Assembly: GCF_002776525.5 (NCBI RefSeq) | Contig: NC_045453.1 | Coordinates: forward strand, 35,151,356 to 35,215,355 | DNA length: 64,000 nt | From: Piliocolobus tephrosceles | Taxonomy: Eukaryota > Chordata > Mammalia > Primates > Cercopithecidae | Direction of reading: 5' to 3' | In this document: one piece after another, positions 9,290 to 23,500 of the stretch | Position numbering within the stretch: the stretch's first letter is position 1 | Layout: every line of letters begins with the position of its first letter | The notes under the pieces: generated by a model | The model's database searches: none | What the model saw: only the letters and a program-made list of their open reading frames with translations | Told to the model about the DNA's origin: nothing | Made by a program: the position numbers and the translations under genes

Positions 9290-11596
9290 AACGTATTGCA
9301 AAACCGAGGTTTAAAGGATACATTATCCATTTAGAAACATCTAAGATAAAATGACTTAAATGTTCTGAGGTCAGAGACTCACTTATGCACATTGACATCC
9401 ACAACTGCTACCAATGTGGAAGCAACACCAGGCCTGGTTTTGTAGAGTCACAGCCCAGCTGAACACCTCAGCTCCCGACACCTGGGTGTGTTCTAGGGGA
9501 TGACACGCTGAGCGTGTAATTTGGTTTAACTACTGGCTTGTTGCAATAATCCTCGAATACCACACAGTGGCAGCTCTTGGCATCATGACAATGGACATAC
9601 TGAAGGGAAGGCTTCAGATTTCACATAGACCGATTTGGTTAATAACTTTCACTACATAAATACACAAACTTAAATTACTGTGCTTATCAGCCATTTCTTG
9701 CTTTCATGTGTAGAAAGAACAATGGAGACGTGTGTCCCTGGAGGGCAGGTTGTAAACTGGAACAGTTACTAGGAAGTCAGTCCCTTACATGCTCATAACA
9801 TGGGCGAGCTCTTGAGATGGGATCTGGTTGGCAGGAGAGGTTGCTTTTCAGAGGAAAGCTGCCTGGGACCCAGCATGGGGGAGCAGCTTGGAAGTCGAGT
9901 CCCCTCTGGGTGCACGTTGGGTTCCAGGGGGTCATCCTTGGCCTGAGGGCTGCTCGATGGAAGGGGATGCTCCACAGTAAATAAGGGCAAAGGCTTTGGT
10001 TTGTCCTCATCCTGCAGTCTCTCCTACACACCAGCCATCTCTGGGTCTCAACCCCAGTGAGTGGCTGTGGAAAAGGAGGGCCAGGTGGGTGTTGGCAGCT
10101 GTCCTGCACCACTGCTGGGGTCAGGTGGAGTTGCTGGTGGAGTTCTGTGATCACCAGAATTGGCATCCCCTTTCTGCGGAAGCACCAGTCTGCGCAAATA
10201 GCATAGAATGTATTGTAATGGGCTAGAGACAAAGTCATCCCAGAGTCCCTCCAGGGCCAGGGAGGTTTAAAGTCATGGCAGGAAAAAGCTTGGTGGCTGA
10301 GGCAGTGGCCAGTTTTGAGACCACTGACCCATGAAGAAAACTCAGCAGTCCTTGGTTATTCAGTGTTTTGATGAGGCAGCTAGCTGGAGTGCTGGACCAT
10401 GTAAAATTTGTTGCAAGAACTTTAGACAGATGTGGAAAAGCTAAGATGGGGCCCTGCACAGAAGGGACATTGACCACCACTTGGAGTCCTTTTAGCATGG
10501 TGGGCTGCCCTGGCTGAGGTGGCCAAGACCGCACCTGTTTCCTGCCTCAGAAGAAAAAGACTGATGCACTGAGCCTTTGAGGTTGTGTGGGGCGTGGTCA
10601 GTGCCCTCCTGCCTGAGGGTCAAGTGTGTTTTCAGGTCAACTTTAGCAGACCTCATTTAACCATTTTTTGTTCCCTTAAAAAAAAAAGACCCAAAAAACC
10701 AAATCCCAATAAATACGTTATTTTTCTCCATCACAATATTGCTTAGAAAAATAAGAGCCGGCAAGCAGCGATTGTCCTGGAGGCCCAGAGTGTCTCCTGG
10801 TGAGAGGCAGAGGGTTGAGCATGGCATGGATGGGCAGCTGTCTGTTGCACCCTGTTGGTCTGTAGGACACAAAGGCGTCAGGATTTCACAGTGACACGAT
10901 GTTTGAAGAACAGAGGTCCAAGAGTCCAAGAATGAGATCAAGATAAATCAGGAGACTGCTCCCGCTAGTTTAACTGGACACCAATAGCTCCATTTGGGAC
11001 GCAGTGAGGTGGGCGGAGAAAGCTCTGGAGGAACTCGGCTTCGGTGGCTGAGGGAGCCAGCAGCACAGTCGATGTTGGGAGATGCTGCTGAGGAATCCAC
11101 ACCCGAAAAACCAAATCTCCACGATGAATGCCTAAATAAGTTAAACTCAGCCATTTCAGTGTGTTCAGTGAGGTCTAGAAACCCAGATCTCCACCCCAAC
11201 GCTGTGGTGGCTGCGGTGGTTTACAGAAGGCGAGGTGTGGGGAGAGACACTGCAGCCGGCTCACTGCTACACGCTGTGAACCAAACATCCTGGTGCCAGG
11301 CTGGTCTGAGGCACGTGAAAAAAATACCAATAACAAAACCCCACATTTAGTTATGTAAAAATCCAGGCGAATTCTCGGAAATCTCCTTGGAGGGACAGTG
11401 CATTTGGGGATGAAAGCAACGTCACTTTCCAAGGAAACAGCAAAGATGCAAAAAGGAGAGCTGTACCAGTGGAGGCCAGGTGCCTCCTGCTGGCGGGTGC
11501 TGGGGGCACTGGCAGGAGGCAGCGCGGGGCTTCAATGAGACACCTCCCTGGCTGGCAAGTGCACCTCGGTGCCCTGAGCCTTCTGTGGAGCCTCTG
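9290..11596 (-). other. CABLES2: CABLES2 3' UTR (approximate)
   Basis: About 2.3 kb between the CABLES2 stop codon and RPS21 has no coding gene, no intron signals that I can use and no Alu. In the human locus the CABLES2 transcript ends about 100 bp from the RPS21 end, so I take this interval as its terminal-exon UTR. I see no canonical AATAAA on the minus strand near 9290, so the distal end is uncertain. Confidence 0.55.
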
Positions 11597-14500
11597 CTAG
11601 AACTGCTGGGTGAGGCGCCTGTAATGAGGTAACACTTGGTTCTCAGGAAGATACAGGGCCAGCTCCAAGGCCACGAGCACTGTGAACTCAAACCCGATCA
11701 GGTCACGCCTGTTGAATCGAAACCTTTCTTCTAACTTCTGCAGGAGAGAAAGAAGGGTTACATGGGAGCCTTCCCTCTTCCACGTTTCCTGCCCAGCCAG
11801 CCCCATCCCAGCAGTGGCCCTGGCTGGATGTCATGACCCTGCCTGCAGCACCTGTGGAACCCAGCACTCACATCAATGAGCTGCTTCACACCGCTCTTGC
11901 GCAGGTCACTGCTGATCTTGGCGGCCAGCAGCACGCAGGCGCCGGCGCACAGCTTGCGGTTCTGTTTGCTGAGCTTGCCCTGTAGGACCAGCTTCTCAAA
12001 GTACACATAGGCCATGGCCACCGTCACGGGCTCCAGGCTGCACTCCTCTGACAGGCTCCGCATCTCCCGCTTTAAGCTGTGGGTTAAGACAGAAGCCACG
12101 TCCCTGGGGCTCTGGCTGGGGCTGAGGAGGCAGCCCCCTGCCACCACCAACAAGGCTCGAGCAATGTGGCTTTGGGCTGCAAGAAACACCACCGTATCCT
12201 TCAGGGCGGTACGCTCCACTATACCATGTACAATGCCCAGGGCAGGGTGCAAGGGCAGCGACAGGCAGGCTGGGTCTTGGCTTCCCCCCTCCCTTGGGTG
12301 GGCGCCCACAGCAGGTCCCACCTGTGCCTGGTGGGTGGAGCCACAGAGGACAGGCCCTGCTCTTGGTGGGCGGCAGTGGCCTCTGATGAGGGGCAGTTTT
12401 AGGAAGAGCCTTGAAGGGAGGTGCCGGGGTGTGGGGTGAGCCACCCTCTGGAACACTGGGGCAGAGGCCAGGCAGGGCAGGCCCCCAGTACGGGGCCGTG
12501 GCCAGGAGTCCAAAGTGAGCCCAGCAGTTCTGCTGCCTTCGGCTCACTTTCCTCTGGTCACAGGAGTTCTCAGTATGGCAAGATGTGAGAGCAGAGGCTC
12601 ATGGATGGTCTTGGTGAGCACCCAGCATGCCTGGACGGGGGAGCTTTGTGGGCCAGGGGAAGGGCCACGGAACCTGCTCAGTCAAATAGCACACACTGGG
12701 AGCGGCCGGGCACAAGAGAGGCCTTGTCCCGCTCGAGCTTTACAAAGATCCTGGGCTGCTGCGAGGGTCTGGCTGAGAGGCCCGGTGGTGTGTGGGGGGA
12801 TGAAGTGTGATGGGGCCGCGGGGGGCCTGGCTTGGTGGGCGGTGGAGGTTGGGGACCTGCTGCTGGGGGCCTGGTCAGATGGCGGGAGGGGGTTGAGGAC
12901 GGGCAGCGGCTAGACTTGTCAAGCTGGAGAGAGAATCTACCAGAAACTGGAGAGGCTGGCAGAGCCTCCCAGGACGATGAGATGGTCTGAGAGGGTGTCC
13001 TCACCTCCTGATTTTGCTCAGCGTCAGTTTGACGTGTGGGAACTTCTCCCTGAAGGTCTCGTTCATGTCCTTTTTGAGGTCTGAGGGCTTCACATATTCT
13101 ATCACTGTGGTCTGCAACAGACAGTGGACAGGGTTGGGCTGGCCCCTTCCACAGTCCATGGGTCCCACCTGCCCGGTACCACAATGGATTTCTTACCATC
13201 CTGGGTTTGCAAACATGCATAAGATGTGGCTTGAGAGGCCCCGAATCTCTGAGAACGGCTCAAGAGAGAACCCCAGAGCCCATGCATGCTTGGTGTGGGG
13301 AGAGCCAGGCTGCCAGATGCTGAGGCCTGAAGGGCAAAGGTCGACCCCAGCTGGAGTGGCCAGCACTGCTCCCTGGCCTGCCCTGCACACCACCACTGTC
13401 TGTGGTGCTGCAGTCTGGGATGGGGGCACGTCACGCCCCCGGGGCGGCTTTGCCCACAGCCTGCCCTGCACGCCCTGAGTGGGGACAGGTATGCAGCGGC
13501 CTGTGCCCAGGCCCCAGGAGAGGGCACTCACCATGTACGACGCAAAGATGAGGACGCGCTTGTGCTTGCCGCAGGGCCACTGTGGGTCATCCAGGAGGTT
13601 GGGGTTGTACTCTAGGGTGTCCCCCACATCACTCCCTGTAAGAGAGGCAGCCCCTGACCCACCAGGAGTCTTGAGCGTACCCATCTAGCCCCAAGGTCTG
13701 GCAGGCCGGTGCCATGGCGGGACAAGGCCAAGCGGGGGAGGGGCTCCAGGTCATGGTTCTTGTTCTCCCGAAGGGCCCAGGGCTTAGACCAAGAAAAGGA
13801 TGTCCTGAGAGGAGGGGCCCTCCCCGGAGTCATCTGTGGATGCAGCTCCTCCCCACTGCCCGGCTCAGGCCAAGCCCAGGGCCAGCGATTCGGTGTGGAG
13901 CTGTTCCTCTCCTGAGTGGCCGCCTCCTGACCCTGTTCCCCAGGCGCCATCATGCACAGAGGGCTACAGATTGAAAGGGGCTTGCTGGTGCTGCTGCAGT
14001 CCCTGGGCCGTGGTTAAGGCACGTGGGCCACCCTGTTCTGGGCGGTGGTTAAGGCACGTGGGCTACCTAGTTCTGTGCTGGCTGGTGCTGATTTGGTGGG
14101 GGCAGGTTTATGTCTTGACCCTGGCAGAGTCCGGGGGACACTGGGCCGAGGTGTGGGTAGCAGGCCATGGCTGTCACTCTTGTGTGTGACCAGGGCGTTG
14201 GTGGGGTACAGGAACTTCGCATAAGACACGACCTAGAAAAGCAAACGCATTTGGCCTCAGCTCTGCTTCCTGGGACCAGAGGGCAAAGTGAGCTCTGCCT
14301 GCCTCCCGCTGCAGGAAGCCCAGAGGCACACGCCGGGAGCCCTGCGTGGCAAATGAAGGGAACAACTCAGATCAAGCCGTTGAGGCTGCGCCTGAGCTAG
14401 ACGCTGCTTCTCACATAGCTAGAACATTCCGGAACACCACTGTGCTTTATCTGGGTTCTGCAGCCTGTAACGTTCTCCCTGCCTCTGAAGACCACTGACC

Positions 14501-17500
14501 ACCAGCACAGAAGCCGGAGGGTTGGCGAGCCCCACCCTGCAGCGGGGAGGTGTCCAGGAGCACCTGGCTGTAGTGCCGCAGAGCAGACCTCAGGCACGGC
14601 CAGGCTGCCGGGGGAGTCTGATGGGCTCCAGGGCCGTGTTCTCAGGGCTGCACGGGCCCACGTCCACTCCACCCTTGCGTTTTACGTGGAGTGAAGCACA
14701 GCTCCGTGTCTGCCTCGTGGGCACTGACGTGGGACTGCCCACCTGCCTGCCTGGCCCTGATGGCGCCGGGTGTCTGCCTGCAAAGAGGCTCTTACCTTCC
14801 CATCTGCTCCCAGCTCCACGCCTTCCAGCTCAAAGACCATCTCGGAAGACACAGAGACACCACCGGACGGGTGCCTCTGCTTCTGGCTGTCCACCCTCAG
14901 GTCACTGCAAACATGGGAGAGGCAAGGGGCTGTGGCCTGCGCCGAACTCAGGCTCCGGCCGCCCAGCCCACCTGTCTGCTGGCCCGAGGCGCGCTCGGGA
15001 ACAATGTTAGCACAACCCCTCGGGAAAGAAAGGCGGCACTGGTGTGACCAGGAAGGTGCACATCAGGAGTGCTTTCATGGAAGGGGGGGTCTTTGAGCTC
15101 CGCTTCCCCAGTACAGACACTGGCTGGTAGAGCCCCCGGGGCAGTGCCCACCTTCACTAGCCCTCCAGGTGCATGTGCCCACGCCTGGTCAGGTTTCTCC
15201 ACCACTGTTTTTAAGCCAGGGCCACACATAATCCCCACCCTACAGCTGTTTCCTCCTTCCCTGAATTACGCACGGATACAACTGCCTGGATGGTCACAGG
15301 GCCATGTGCCTCTGTTCATAGGAGGTGGGATAGCCCGGCCACCTGTACATCGACAGCGTGAACACAAACTGGCCCCTCTGGAGAATGAGGACCTGAAACG
15401 GCCCCAGGTTCCTGAGGAGCTTTGGTGGAGGTTGACGTGCTGAGCCTCACATGAGCCCAGGGGCAGCCTGATGGGGACGCAGCCTCACCTGGGGGCACAG
15501 TGCCCTCTGATGCCTCCTGGGCCTGGTGGGGACCAGGCCTTGCCTTCTGCCCAGACGCATACCGCGTGCAAGGCAAGGGCTGAGTACTCACCTGATCCTC
15601 AGGCCTTCCCCATAGGGCAGGACTGAGAAGGCTGCACACAGGGACCGCTTGGCACAGATGAGCACAATCCTGCAGGGGACAGAGTCAGAGTCAGGGGAGA
15701 CGGGCTGGGGGCAGGGGTCAAGGTGCTGCTGCTTCCAGAGCTACAGACATTTCCATGGAAAATTCCTTCTGCCTAAATTCAGGTGCCGGGAGACTGCCCA
15801 TGCTGCCCAAGGGGACTTGGGCCCAGGAGGCCGGGTGGCCAGAGCCACTAAGCCTGGCCCCGCCAAGCTCTCAGAGTGGATTCCCTACAGGAGCTACCAG
15901 GGTGCCCCTCCCTGGGACATGGCTGCACATGGGCAGGCACAGCAGTGACATCCTGAAGGCTCCTCCCTGACCCAGTGCAGGTGGGGCTGGCGGCCTCACC
16001 TCAGGATCTTGGCTCATTCAGAGATGAGAGGCAGCCAGAGGGGACAGGATGGCGAGGCCAAGGGCTGCGTCAAGCCAGACCTCAGAGGTCCTCAGTGGTG
16101 CGGGGCTCAACGCCACCAGAGAGGGCCTGATCCAGGTCCACAGAGAGGCTGGCCCGGAGGCTCCCTTCCAAGGCGCTCGAGCAGTTAGGCTCCGGGCCAG
16201 GGAGCACAGGCAGGAGCCACTGTTTCTCCTCCCTTAGACACTGGCTCTGCCCTCCCTGGGCCCAGGGTCTCACCAAGGAGACAACAGCGGGAGAACTTCT
16301 CCCCCTCTCTGGCTTGGATGACGGGAGCCAGGGCTGGCGCTCACGTCTGCTGGAAGCTGTATAGGACTGACGGGAAGGAAGGGTCCGTTCAGACCCCCAG
16401 TCACCATAAGGAGGATGCCCAGCAGGGGGACTCCAGAAGGAAGAGAGCGCTCTGGACTTCAGGACACCTCAGGACATGCAGTGAGGGGAGCACGGGGCCA
16501 CAGGAACACCCCCTGACACCCTGACACCCAGACACCCTGACAGTCTCTCAGGGTGCACCTGGGCACGGCCGCGGCCCTCCGCCAGCTTTGGGCAGCCTCT
16601 CCTCCGTGCCCCCAGCAAAGCCCAGCCCTCCTCCCCACGCATCTCACAGCCACGCCCGTTTCTGTGTCTCCAATTTTCCTTCATGTCAGCACTGTTGCTG
16701 GATGCCGGTGTCCACACGTGGCCCTTCACGTGGAAGCCCAGAGAGGATGACCTCGCTGTGGTGACACCAGGGACCCGTGGGTGCTTGGCTGATGTGGAGC
16801 AAAGAGTGTGGAGGGGAGGAGGGTCCGCCTCTAGAGGTGTGGGATGTGGAGCGGGCGGAAGTCTTGGGAGCGGAGGGAAGATTGCTTGGCTGACACGGGC
16901 AGGACCCTGTGGGCCTCTGGAGGCCACAGCCCTGGCCAGCTCCTGGCTCGGCCTTGTACCTGCTGTTCCTGGTGTCGTACTGCCTCATGTTCTTGATGAA
17001 GTGGGTCTTCTTCAGGCCTTTATGTCTTGGTGATCCAGATGTGTGTTTGGTTCTGCAAGGCAAAGGACACAGGTCGCTCTTGTCCTCCCAGGACCCCCTG
17101 GCCCCGCAGGGGTCAGTGGCAGCCCGAGCGGAGTTGTAGAGCTCGGGGCAGTCGGGGGCGTGTACCTCTGTGCTGGAGCACATCCCACGGCATCTTCCAG
17201 AAACTCCAGGGAGCAGCGCTGGGACGTGACTCGCTTCCTGCAAGGTGACAATGGGGCCTCAAAACAGGCATGGGGCCACCCGCCCAGGCACCACCTTTGT
17301 GGCCAGAAACTGAGCGCCGCCCGCTGTGCAGGGAAGGGCCACTCTCCAGCCCAGCTGCACACCCACAGGCCGAGGGGCTTCCAGAGCCCGTGCAGACTGA
17401 CACGGGGAGCAGGGGCACCGCGTGCCTCGAGAGGTTCCTGTTTCAGAGGCACTGAGCTCTTCTCTGGGGACCAGCGGCCCTGGGGACAGGTTCCTCAGGC

Positions 17501-20500
17501 ACAGCATAGCGCAGCACAGCACGCCAACCTGCCCTGCCCACCAAGGGTCACTCGGCCCCAAGCAGCACCCTGCTGGGGGCACCACCAGCTCTGACAGGCC
17601 CATCCCACCCAGCGCTGCCTGAGGCTGGTGCTACCTGCCCCTCCCTGAAGCACAACTTGGCATCGGGGCACCATGGCACAGGCAGGCGGGGGAGGCACCA
17701 GGCAGCCCTTGCTTTCAGGCCACCTTCCCGTGGCTCGCAGCTCCCTGCATCAGCCACACCCTCCCACCTCAGCGCCGTCACGGGGGCTCCTCCTCAGTCT
17801 GGAACGTTGTGTTCCTGCTCTTCCGGTGGCCACCTCTTTCTGAACTTTTTGGCTCACAGGTGGCCCTGAGGGAGGCTGCCTAGGTCGCGCTATTCTGTGA
17901 CCTGCTCACGGCACTGGTCACTACAGCAAGGAGGTGTCCCGCCTCACCACCCACCTGCCGTCTGCCTCCCTTTCCAGAGTGCCGGCCCCATGGATGGGGC
18001 AGGGTCTGTCCCCGTTCACTGCTGTCCTCAGTGCCTGCCCTCCTGCCTGGACTTCAGGAGTCTCCCAGGTGTTTCCCGTAAGTGAAACGTGCAGGCAGAT
18101 ATTTGTTGGCTGAATGACTGTACAACACACTTCCCTGAAGACCCCCTCAGGACACAATGCCCACTGCTCCTCAGACCCTCGACCCTCAGGACCAAGTGAG
18201 GCCATCCTGATGTGGAGACATGACGTGGTTCAGTAACTCTCAGGGCCACGCAACTCCAAGCGCAGAGCTGTGTCTTGAACCCAGGTCTGTCCGGGACTCC
18301 AAAGCTTTGTTCTCTCCCTTATACTGGGAGCCATGAACATGTATGCCTGGGCACCAAGGCATTCCAAAAACATAGCTTAGGAGATAAGGTCCAATGCCAG
18401 TTGATGCAATGTTGCAGTATTGGAAAACCACTCCAATTGCAATGACAATGATGGGGCGACGTGGCGTGGCACATCTGAGGAGCCTGCCTGCCCTGCAGGG
18501 CTGTTGGCCCCCAGAGGGGAGCGGTTGGTGGTGGTGGTGACAGTGGCGGTAGTGATGGTGATGGCGGCAGTGATGGCGGTGACGGTGGTGATGGCAGAGC
18601 AACTTGGCCCCTGGGCTTGGCATGGCACGTTCTCAGCGTGTCAACAGTAGCCTTTTTATTAAGTGTGAGCCAATCTGGACTCCTGGGCAAGGGCAGGTGT
18701 ACTGCTGGGGTCACTTCTGGGAACCCTTCAGGTGCCAGGCCAGCGCCATCCTCAGGGTCCCATGGGCCTTCCCCCAGCAGGACCCTGGCTTACACTCAGG
18801 CCCCCTCTCTGGTGGAGCCGGCCTGGAGTCCAGGTCCCCACACCATGCCCTCGCCAGGAGCCTCCCACCGAGAGCCAGTGTTTGTCCCAAGGTGCCGGGT
18901 TGGGCACAGCCACAGTCCCACAGTGGGTGCTGCCTGTGCCAGCGAGAGTGCCACAGTCACCACCTCACCAACACTCGACGGCTCACAGTGGGGGTAGTGA
19001 CAGCCACACCCACTCGACAAGTGGCACAGAGAGGCCTGGCCTTTGCCCAAGTCACACAGCCAGTGTAGTCCTGGTTGGTACCAAGGCTGTCACCTTGAGG
19101 CCAACATTGATGCTGTCATTTTTTTTCTTTTTTTTTGAGATGGAGTCTCGCTCTGTCGCCCAGGCTGGAGTGCAGGGGCACCATCTCGGCTCACTGCAAG
19201 CTCCACCTCCTGGGTTCAAGCAATCCTTCCTCTTCAGCCTCCCAAGTAGCTGGGATTACAGGTGCCCGCCACCACGCCTGGCTAAGTTTTTTGTATTTTT
19301 TAGTAGAGACGGGGTTTCACCATGTTGGCCAGGCTGGTCTTGAACTCCCGACCTCAAATGATCCGCCAGCCTCGGCCTCCCAAAAGGCTGGGATTACAGG
19401 CGTGAGCCACCATATTTTATTTTATTTATTTATTTTTTGAGATGGAGTCTCACTCTGTTGCCCAGGCTGGAGTGCAGTGGGTGCCATCTTGGCTCACTGC
19501 AACCTCTGCCTCCCGGGTTCAAGCGATTCTCCTGCCTCAGCCTCCTCAGTAGCTGGGACTACAGGCTCCCGCCACCTCGCCCGGCTAGCTTTTTGTATTT
19601 TTTTAGTAGAGACGGGGTTTCACTGTGTTAGCCAGGATGGTCTCGATCTCCTGACCTCATGATCCACCCGCCTCGGCCTCCCAAAGTGTTGGGATTACAG
19701 GTGTGAGCCACTGCGCCCGGCCCTTTTTTTTTTTTAAAAAAAACAAATGCTGGACTGATTATGGGGTCGGGTCCTTTTTTTTTTTTTTTTTGAGACACAG
19801 TCTCGCTTTGTTGCCCAGGCTGGAGTTCAGTGGTGCGATCTTGGCTCACTGCAACCTCCACCTCCCAGGTTCAAGCAATTCTCCTGCCTCAGCCTCCCGA
19901 GTAGCTGAGAGTACAGGTGCCTGTCACCACGCCCAGCTAATTTTTGTATTTTTGGTAGAGATGGGGTTTCACCATGTTGGCCAGGCTGGTCTTAAACTCC
20001 TGACCTCAAGTGATCTGCCCACCTTGGCCTCTTAAAGTGCTGGGATAACAGGTGTGAGCCACCGTGCCCAGCCAGGGTCAGGTCTTGATAAAACCACCCT
20101 AAGTAGAAAATACAGAGTCGCAAGTTAACTTAATACACCTACCTATGGACATCACAGCTCAGCCCAAACTCAACAGGCTCAGAACACTTGCACTTGCCTG
20201 CAGCTGGGCAAAGTCATCTCACACATAAGCCTATCTTGTTTTTGAGACCGAGTCTTACTCTGTCATCCAAGCTGGAGTGCAGGGGCTTGATCTTGGCTCA
20301 CTGCAACCTCCACCTCCCAGGTTCAAGCGATCCTCCCTCCTCAGCTTCCCAAATAACTGGGATTACAGGTGCCTGCCACCACTCCTGGCTAATTTTTGTA
20401 TTTTAAGTAGAGACGCGGTTTCAACGTGTCGGCCAGGCTGGTCTCGAGCCTCAAATGATCCACAGGCCTTGGCCTCCCAGTGCCAGGATGACAGGCGTGA

Positions 20501-23500
20501 GCCACCGTATTTATAACAAAGTGGGAAACAGCTCCTGTAATTTGTTGGATACTGTACTGAAAGTGAAAAAGAACGTGGTTGTAGGGGGTACCAAGTACAG
20601 TTTGAAGTCAGGAACTTAAGATGTAATTAAAATCTTTTAAAAGGCAAAGGCAGCAAGAGCTTGTTGAAAACAAGCTAGGATTGAAAACAGAAAATCCAGT
20701 AAAACGCCTGGTGCCTCACACTGGCCCCATCACCAGACACAGCTGTGCACCCGTCCAGTCCCAGCTGGAGGTAGGGGCAGGGGACCAGCCGGATGGCTGC
20801 AGAAGGTGGGTGAGCAGCTGGCCAGAAGAGAGCACTTGGGCGATGGGACCAGGAGGGGATGGGGATGCAGTGGGCTGGCCTGGAGAGTAGGGTGGGTGGG
20901 GAAGGAGGAGCTAGGGCAGGCAGCAGGCTCTGAGGGCAGCGGAGGGCACAGCATCCAGCTGCATGCTGAGGGCGTGTGGCAGATGCTGGCTGTCCTAAGA
21001 AGCCCGGGTGAGTGAGTGCTGGCCTGTGATGGGTGAGGGTGGGCAGGCTGCCCCGAGAAGAGCCCACCGGAGGCTGGATGGGCAGGGCCCGTACTGGGGA
21101 AAGAAGCCGGTGAAGGAGGAGATTTGGGGACTGTCCCCAGATAGGTGTTTGTGTGTCCTGCCCTACAAGGCTGGGCCTGGAGGCCCTGAGGACCAGCCTG
21201 TGTGTCTTTCTGGAAGCTCCTTCTCACGGGTAATTACCAGGGGATGCCTGGGTATTTGCATGCCTGGGACCTCATTTGGAGGCCCGTGGGGGCCCCAGCA
21301 GAAGCCGGGGGCCCCGTGGCAGCCTGCCTGGCAGTACCATTGGAGCCTCTGGCCCAGGATGCAGAGGAACTGCAGCGGGGAGGCTGACGCTGCTGCCGGC
21401 TGGCCCAGCTCCTCCATGATTTTCCGGTCGCTGCAGGAATGATGGGTTTCTCTCCACCATGCTTTAAAATCTGTTCCCAGCGGGTTCTTCTGCAGATTTT
21501 TCTCTGTAATTTCCTTCTCCTTTCTTCTTTGTAAGCATCTTACTAGTAAACTAGATCTGCACAGTTCTAGGAGGGAGGCAGCATTCTGACCCTCATTTCA
21601 CGGATGGGTAAACTGAGGCACGGAGGTGTTTAGCAACTTGCCCAAGATGACATGGCTGGTAAGAAACAGAGTGGGGACCTGAGCCCATGTGGATGGCGGG
21701 GGTCTGTACCCGGCGGCAGCGCTCCCGCTGCGTCAGCTGGAACGGCGGCTGCTCTCCGCGGTTTCTCAGGGGTTCATTTTCTGAACCTGGCCCTGTTGCA
21801 GGTCACGGTTTTTGGTTTGAGTCCAGAAGACTCCGACAATGCTGAAGGAGGTGCCTGCCCATGGGTGCAGGGCAGGGCGGCCAAGTGGGGAGGACGCCGC
21901 TTTGGCCTTCCCTTCCCCTCTGCCTCCACGGGAGCTGGCGCTGAGGGAGAACGAGGGAGGTGCTTCCCTTCCAGAACCAGGCTGTCACAACTGCATGTGT
22001 CACCACAGCAGGGCGCTGCTGCTAACGGGATGGGCACTGGCATGTGCAGATGGGACCCAGGCCAGCGTCCACTGCTTGGCTCCTCCGGAGGATGGGCTGG
22101 AAACCCATGAGATGGACCCCTGCTCGCCCCGGGTTCCACAGAGAGGTGTCCGTGTGTCTGGCAGACACGGAGAGGATCATGCATGTACAGATGCACCACC
22201 TCACACCTAGCTGGGAGCAGCACACATGCCCGTCAGCAGGAGGCAGGACACGCATGGTCGGGGATGGCATGCACAGCATGGCTGCACGTGCACACAGACG
22301 CCACGCGGGTGGAGAGGCTCGGCACGTAGTGACACAGGTCACTGTCTCAGTGTGGGGGAGGGGCTGAGGAGGGGCACCAGGGAGCTGGGCGGCTGGCCTG
22401 TGTCTCAGCAGGGGAGTGGCTACATAGGGTGTGCCCAGGCACACGTTCCATGTGCTTCACTCATCCTGCATGCACCGGACCCCTCCATCCAAAACATGCC
22501 AGGAACAAGCGAGCAAAGCAGAAAGAACGAGGCCCTCAGCAAGGCCCACACCCCACACACTGGGGCAAATGCGGTTTCTGCTGAGTCCCAGGAGGCCCCG
22601 CTCCTGCCCAGCCATGACAGTTAGACTGGCAGCGCCGACTCGTGGTTCCCCCCACATGGCAGCGACCTGCTCGAAGCTGCCTCCATCTGACTTTTGGGAA
22701 GAAGGGGTTGGGGGCTGGGGCGGCAGGAAGGCTGCCCTCCAGATCTGCGGACACAGCTCGCTCTCAGCACTAAACGGCGGGCCACCAACGCCTCCACCCA
22801 AAGTCACGCTCACAGACAGGAAGAGAAATCGGCTATTTATTAAATACTGTTTCTAGTGTTCGGTACATTTCCTTTCCTTTGTAACGGAAGAGATGCCCAG
22901 AAGGGCTGAGGCCTGAAGACCCCAGCCCCATTAGAAACCCAAAGCTGTGTGCAGGAGCGGCTGTGAGGCTCAGAGGGCACTCAGGAGGCCTGGCTGGGCG
23001 AAGGGGCCATTGAAATGACCTTGGCAGTAGGTCCGACAACGTGAGGATAGCTGGGAGCCTCTGCCGAATGACTGCGCTTCTGTCCCATGGCGTGCCCGCT
23101 CCAGCACTGGGGAGACTGGAACCCTCCCTCGCCAGGAAGGCATGGGCAGTGGTGGTGTTCGGCTGCTCCCAGCTCCAAGTGTGGGCAATGGTCTTGTCTC
23201 ACCACCCCCAGCCCCATCCCCTGGCCTGGGCACCTGGCATGCCATGGACCCTGGGGCACAGCTGTTGAATGCGTGGCTGGTCTTGGGTCCCTGTCTCATC
23301 AAGTCCCAGGTGAAGCAAAAGCACCCAAGTCCAGCACTCTCTGTTGCCTCACCCAGCAAAAGCATCCATATGGGATCCGGGGCTGGGCGGAGTGGGAGGT
23401 GTCGCGTGGCCTCTGGGTTGCGATGGGAGATGGGCCCCCAGGCTCTGGCCTCAGCTGACCACTGTCAGCTGCTTGCCAGCTGGAGAGCAAGAAACCCCCA

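Noticed and set aside
10709..10714. A plus-strand AATAAA inside the CABLES2 3' UTR
   Set aside because: Wrong strand for CABLES2 and 1.5 kb beyond the RPS21 signal with no exon leading to it; it is part of an A-rich patch.
12678..13220. Plus- and minus-strand open frames of 130-250 codons across CABLES2 introns and exons
   Set aside because: They run through confirmed splice sites of CABLES2 and change frame relative to its exons; only the spliced segments are conserved.
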